Below, one piece after another: positions 63,077 through 64,000 of a stretch of DNA of 64,000 nt. Below the pieces are notes generated by a model. The model had not been told where the DNA came from. It saw only the letters and a list, made by a program, of their open reading frames with translations, and did not search any database. Made by a program: the position numbers and the translations under genes. Every line of letters starts with the position of its first letter. Within the stretch, counting starts at the first letter, position 1. This stretch comes from Stieleria neptunia. GTDB taxonomy: Bacteria; Planctomycetota; Planctomycetia; Pirellulales; Pirellulaceae. The stretch lies in assembly GCF_007754155.1 (NCBI RefSeq), contig NZ_CP037423.1, positions 10,784,938 through 10,848,937 of the forward strand. Direction: 5' to 3'.

Positions 63077-63259
63077 TCAAGAGAACATCGAGTTGTTTGC
63101 AAGGTAAGAAACCCTAGCCCGTGCCGATGTCGATTCCGGTTTTCACGCCGCGTTGACCGTCCAAATCCTCTTCGGAAGACGTCAACGGTTCGGGTACACT
63201 GCGCGACCGCTACAACCCCAACGCTACGCCGAACCATCGCACTGCCAAGCAACGAAGCC

Positions 63260-64000
63260 ATGAAACTGATCTGTTTCGAAGACGAATCCGTCAGCCAGCT
63301 CCAGCCGATCACCCTCGCCCGGCCCGCCTATGCGATCACGTGTGCGAGCTATCAGTTGGTCGATTGGTTGAGGCTGTTGCCGGGCGACCTGACCGTTTCC
63401 ATTCGCAACTACTTGGCGCCGATTCAATCGCTGGAATCCAACCTTTCCGCTCCCTCGCGGGACTCGGTCCGGGGCGAAGAGGTTCTGTTGGTCAACGCGC
63501 GATTGGTCCCACGCGTCGACACCCTGGCGGCCCTCAAGTCACTCTGTGCGGCAACCGTTGCCGGTGTGATCCGCTGCGATCGAAGCGGTGCGATCTTGGC
63601 CGCTCGTCTGACGGCGAAGGAATCGTCGCTGCTCGATTCGCTGCCGCCGAGCCCGGCCGACATGGTGGAGGAGCCCGCTTCGCCGTTTCAGAAAGCGGCT
63701 CGCAAAGCCGTCGGCGACCTGGAGAAACCCAGCGACGACGGAGTGGTCAAACAACTCTTGGAACTCACCGCCGATCTGCCCACCGATTCGCTTCCGATCA
63801 GCCCGGACGACCTGCCGGCGTTCGGTTGGCCCCACGAAGTCGTCGCCTGGCACATGACAGAAATGCCGACGGCCATGCAGTGGCGACTCGCACGCGGTGG
63901 ATACACCGAAACGGCCGATGGGGTGTTCGTCGCCGACGGCGTCTCGATCGGACAGTATGCCGCCGTCGATACCAAAGATGGCCCGATCCTGTTGGACGAG
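63260..64000 (+). CDS. GlmU-like putative sugar-nucleotidyltransferase, 5' part only
   Basis: 247 codons are visible and the frame is open at the window edge. MKLICFEDESVSQLQPITLA with a following RPAYAITCA resembles the start of planctomycete and Bacteroidetes proteins annotated as putative sugar nucleotidyltransferases (GlmU-like, C-terminal hexapeptide repeats). The pattern VFVADGVSIGQYAAVDTKDG before the edge looks like the beginning of the left-handed beta-helix. The nucleotide-binding GGxGTR motif of true pyrophosphorylases is not visible in the N-terminal part. The start is the first ATG after the divergent promoter region. Confidence 0.65.
   Translation, partial: MKLICFEDESVSQLQPITLARPAYAITCASYQLVDWLRLLPGDLTVSIRNYLAPIQSLESNLSAPSRDSVRGEEVLLVNARLVPRVDTLAALKSLCAATVAGVIRCDRSGAILAARLTAKESSLLDSLPPSPADMVEEPASPFQKAARKAVGDLEKPSDDGVVKQLLELTADLPTDSLPISPDDLPAFGWPHEVVAWHMTEMPTAMQWRLARGGYTETADGVFVADGVSIGQYAAVDTKDGPILLDE

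Overview
The window looks like a chromosomal segment of a planctomycete of the Pirellulaceae/Rhodopirellula type. The clues are a secreted protease with an N-terminal LEPR-XLL-like motif and a C-terminal dockerin-like EF-hand pair, a Cys-type sulfatase, planctomycete-style secreted cytochrome c proteins, a giant Ser/Thr kinase fused to a STAND NTPase and an FGE-like domain, and many small palindromic intergenic repeats. This taxonomic call is inference; no rRNA gene lies in the window. I found no tRNA, rRNA, CRISPR array, transposase or prophage.

Layout. 1-3.6 kb (minus): a minor-pseudopilin operon of FimT/GspH, PilW, PilV and (downstream, cut by the window edge) a PilX-like protein. 3.9-9.0 kb (minus): a two-gene unit of an SbcC/YhaN-like ATPase and an SbcD/YhaO-like phosphoesterase that has lost key His residues. 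9.4-13.4 kb: EF-hand secreted protein, sulfatase, Uma2-family endonuclease and a DUF1444-like protein. 13.6-15.4 kb (plus): M64-type secreted metallopeptidase.

15.4-28.4 kb (minus): the centrepiece, an apparently single operon of 11 genes about 13 kb long. In transcription order it encodes a CheY-like regulator, a 101-aa unknown, CheW, an MCP without a periplasmic sensor loop, a hybrid CheA, a PatA-like REC-DUF4388 regulator, an FHA/coiled-coil protein, a proline-rich coiled-coil protein, an FGE-like protein, a zinc-ribbon GTPase and a GAP1-like GTPase partner. Its leader contains an RNA that matches the GEMM (cyclic-di-nucleotide, c-di-GMP-I type) riboswitch, followed by a hairpin overlapping the Shine-Dalgarno of the first gene. 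The reading I propose is a second-messenger-controlled chemosensory array whose output passes through FHA and GTPase components rather than a flagellar motor. There are no cheR or cheB genes.

28.5-46 kb: mostly housekeeping and membrane genes (bioF, glnS, a cytochrome c lipoprotein, gltX, a membrane protein with a repeat-bearing charged tail, an HNH protein, fdxA, an RlmI-like methyltransferase, an FHA protein, a Xer recombinase, galE, a di-heme secreted protein, a methyltransferase). 46.0-50.1 kb (plus): rpmF-fabD-fabG-acpP-fabF, a fatty-acid synthesis cluster without plsX or fabH. 50.4-56.8 kb (plus): a conserved unknown and the kinase-STAND-FGE giant. 56.8-64 kb: lipoprotein, hemH, a small membrane protein, hyi-like isomerase, aspartate/aromatic aminotransferase, a secreted unknown, and the 5' part of a sugar-nucleotidyltransferase-like gene that leaves the window.

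Several intergenic regions carry palindromic or tandem repeats that recur within the window. Coordinates and starts were worked out by eye from the sequence; family names rest on recognised motifs, not on database searches.
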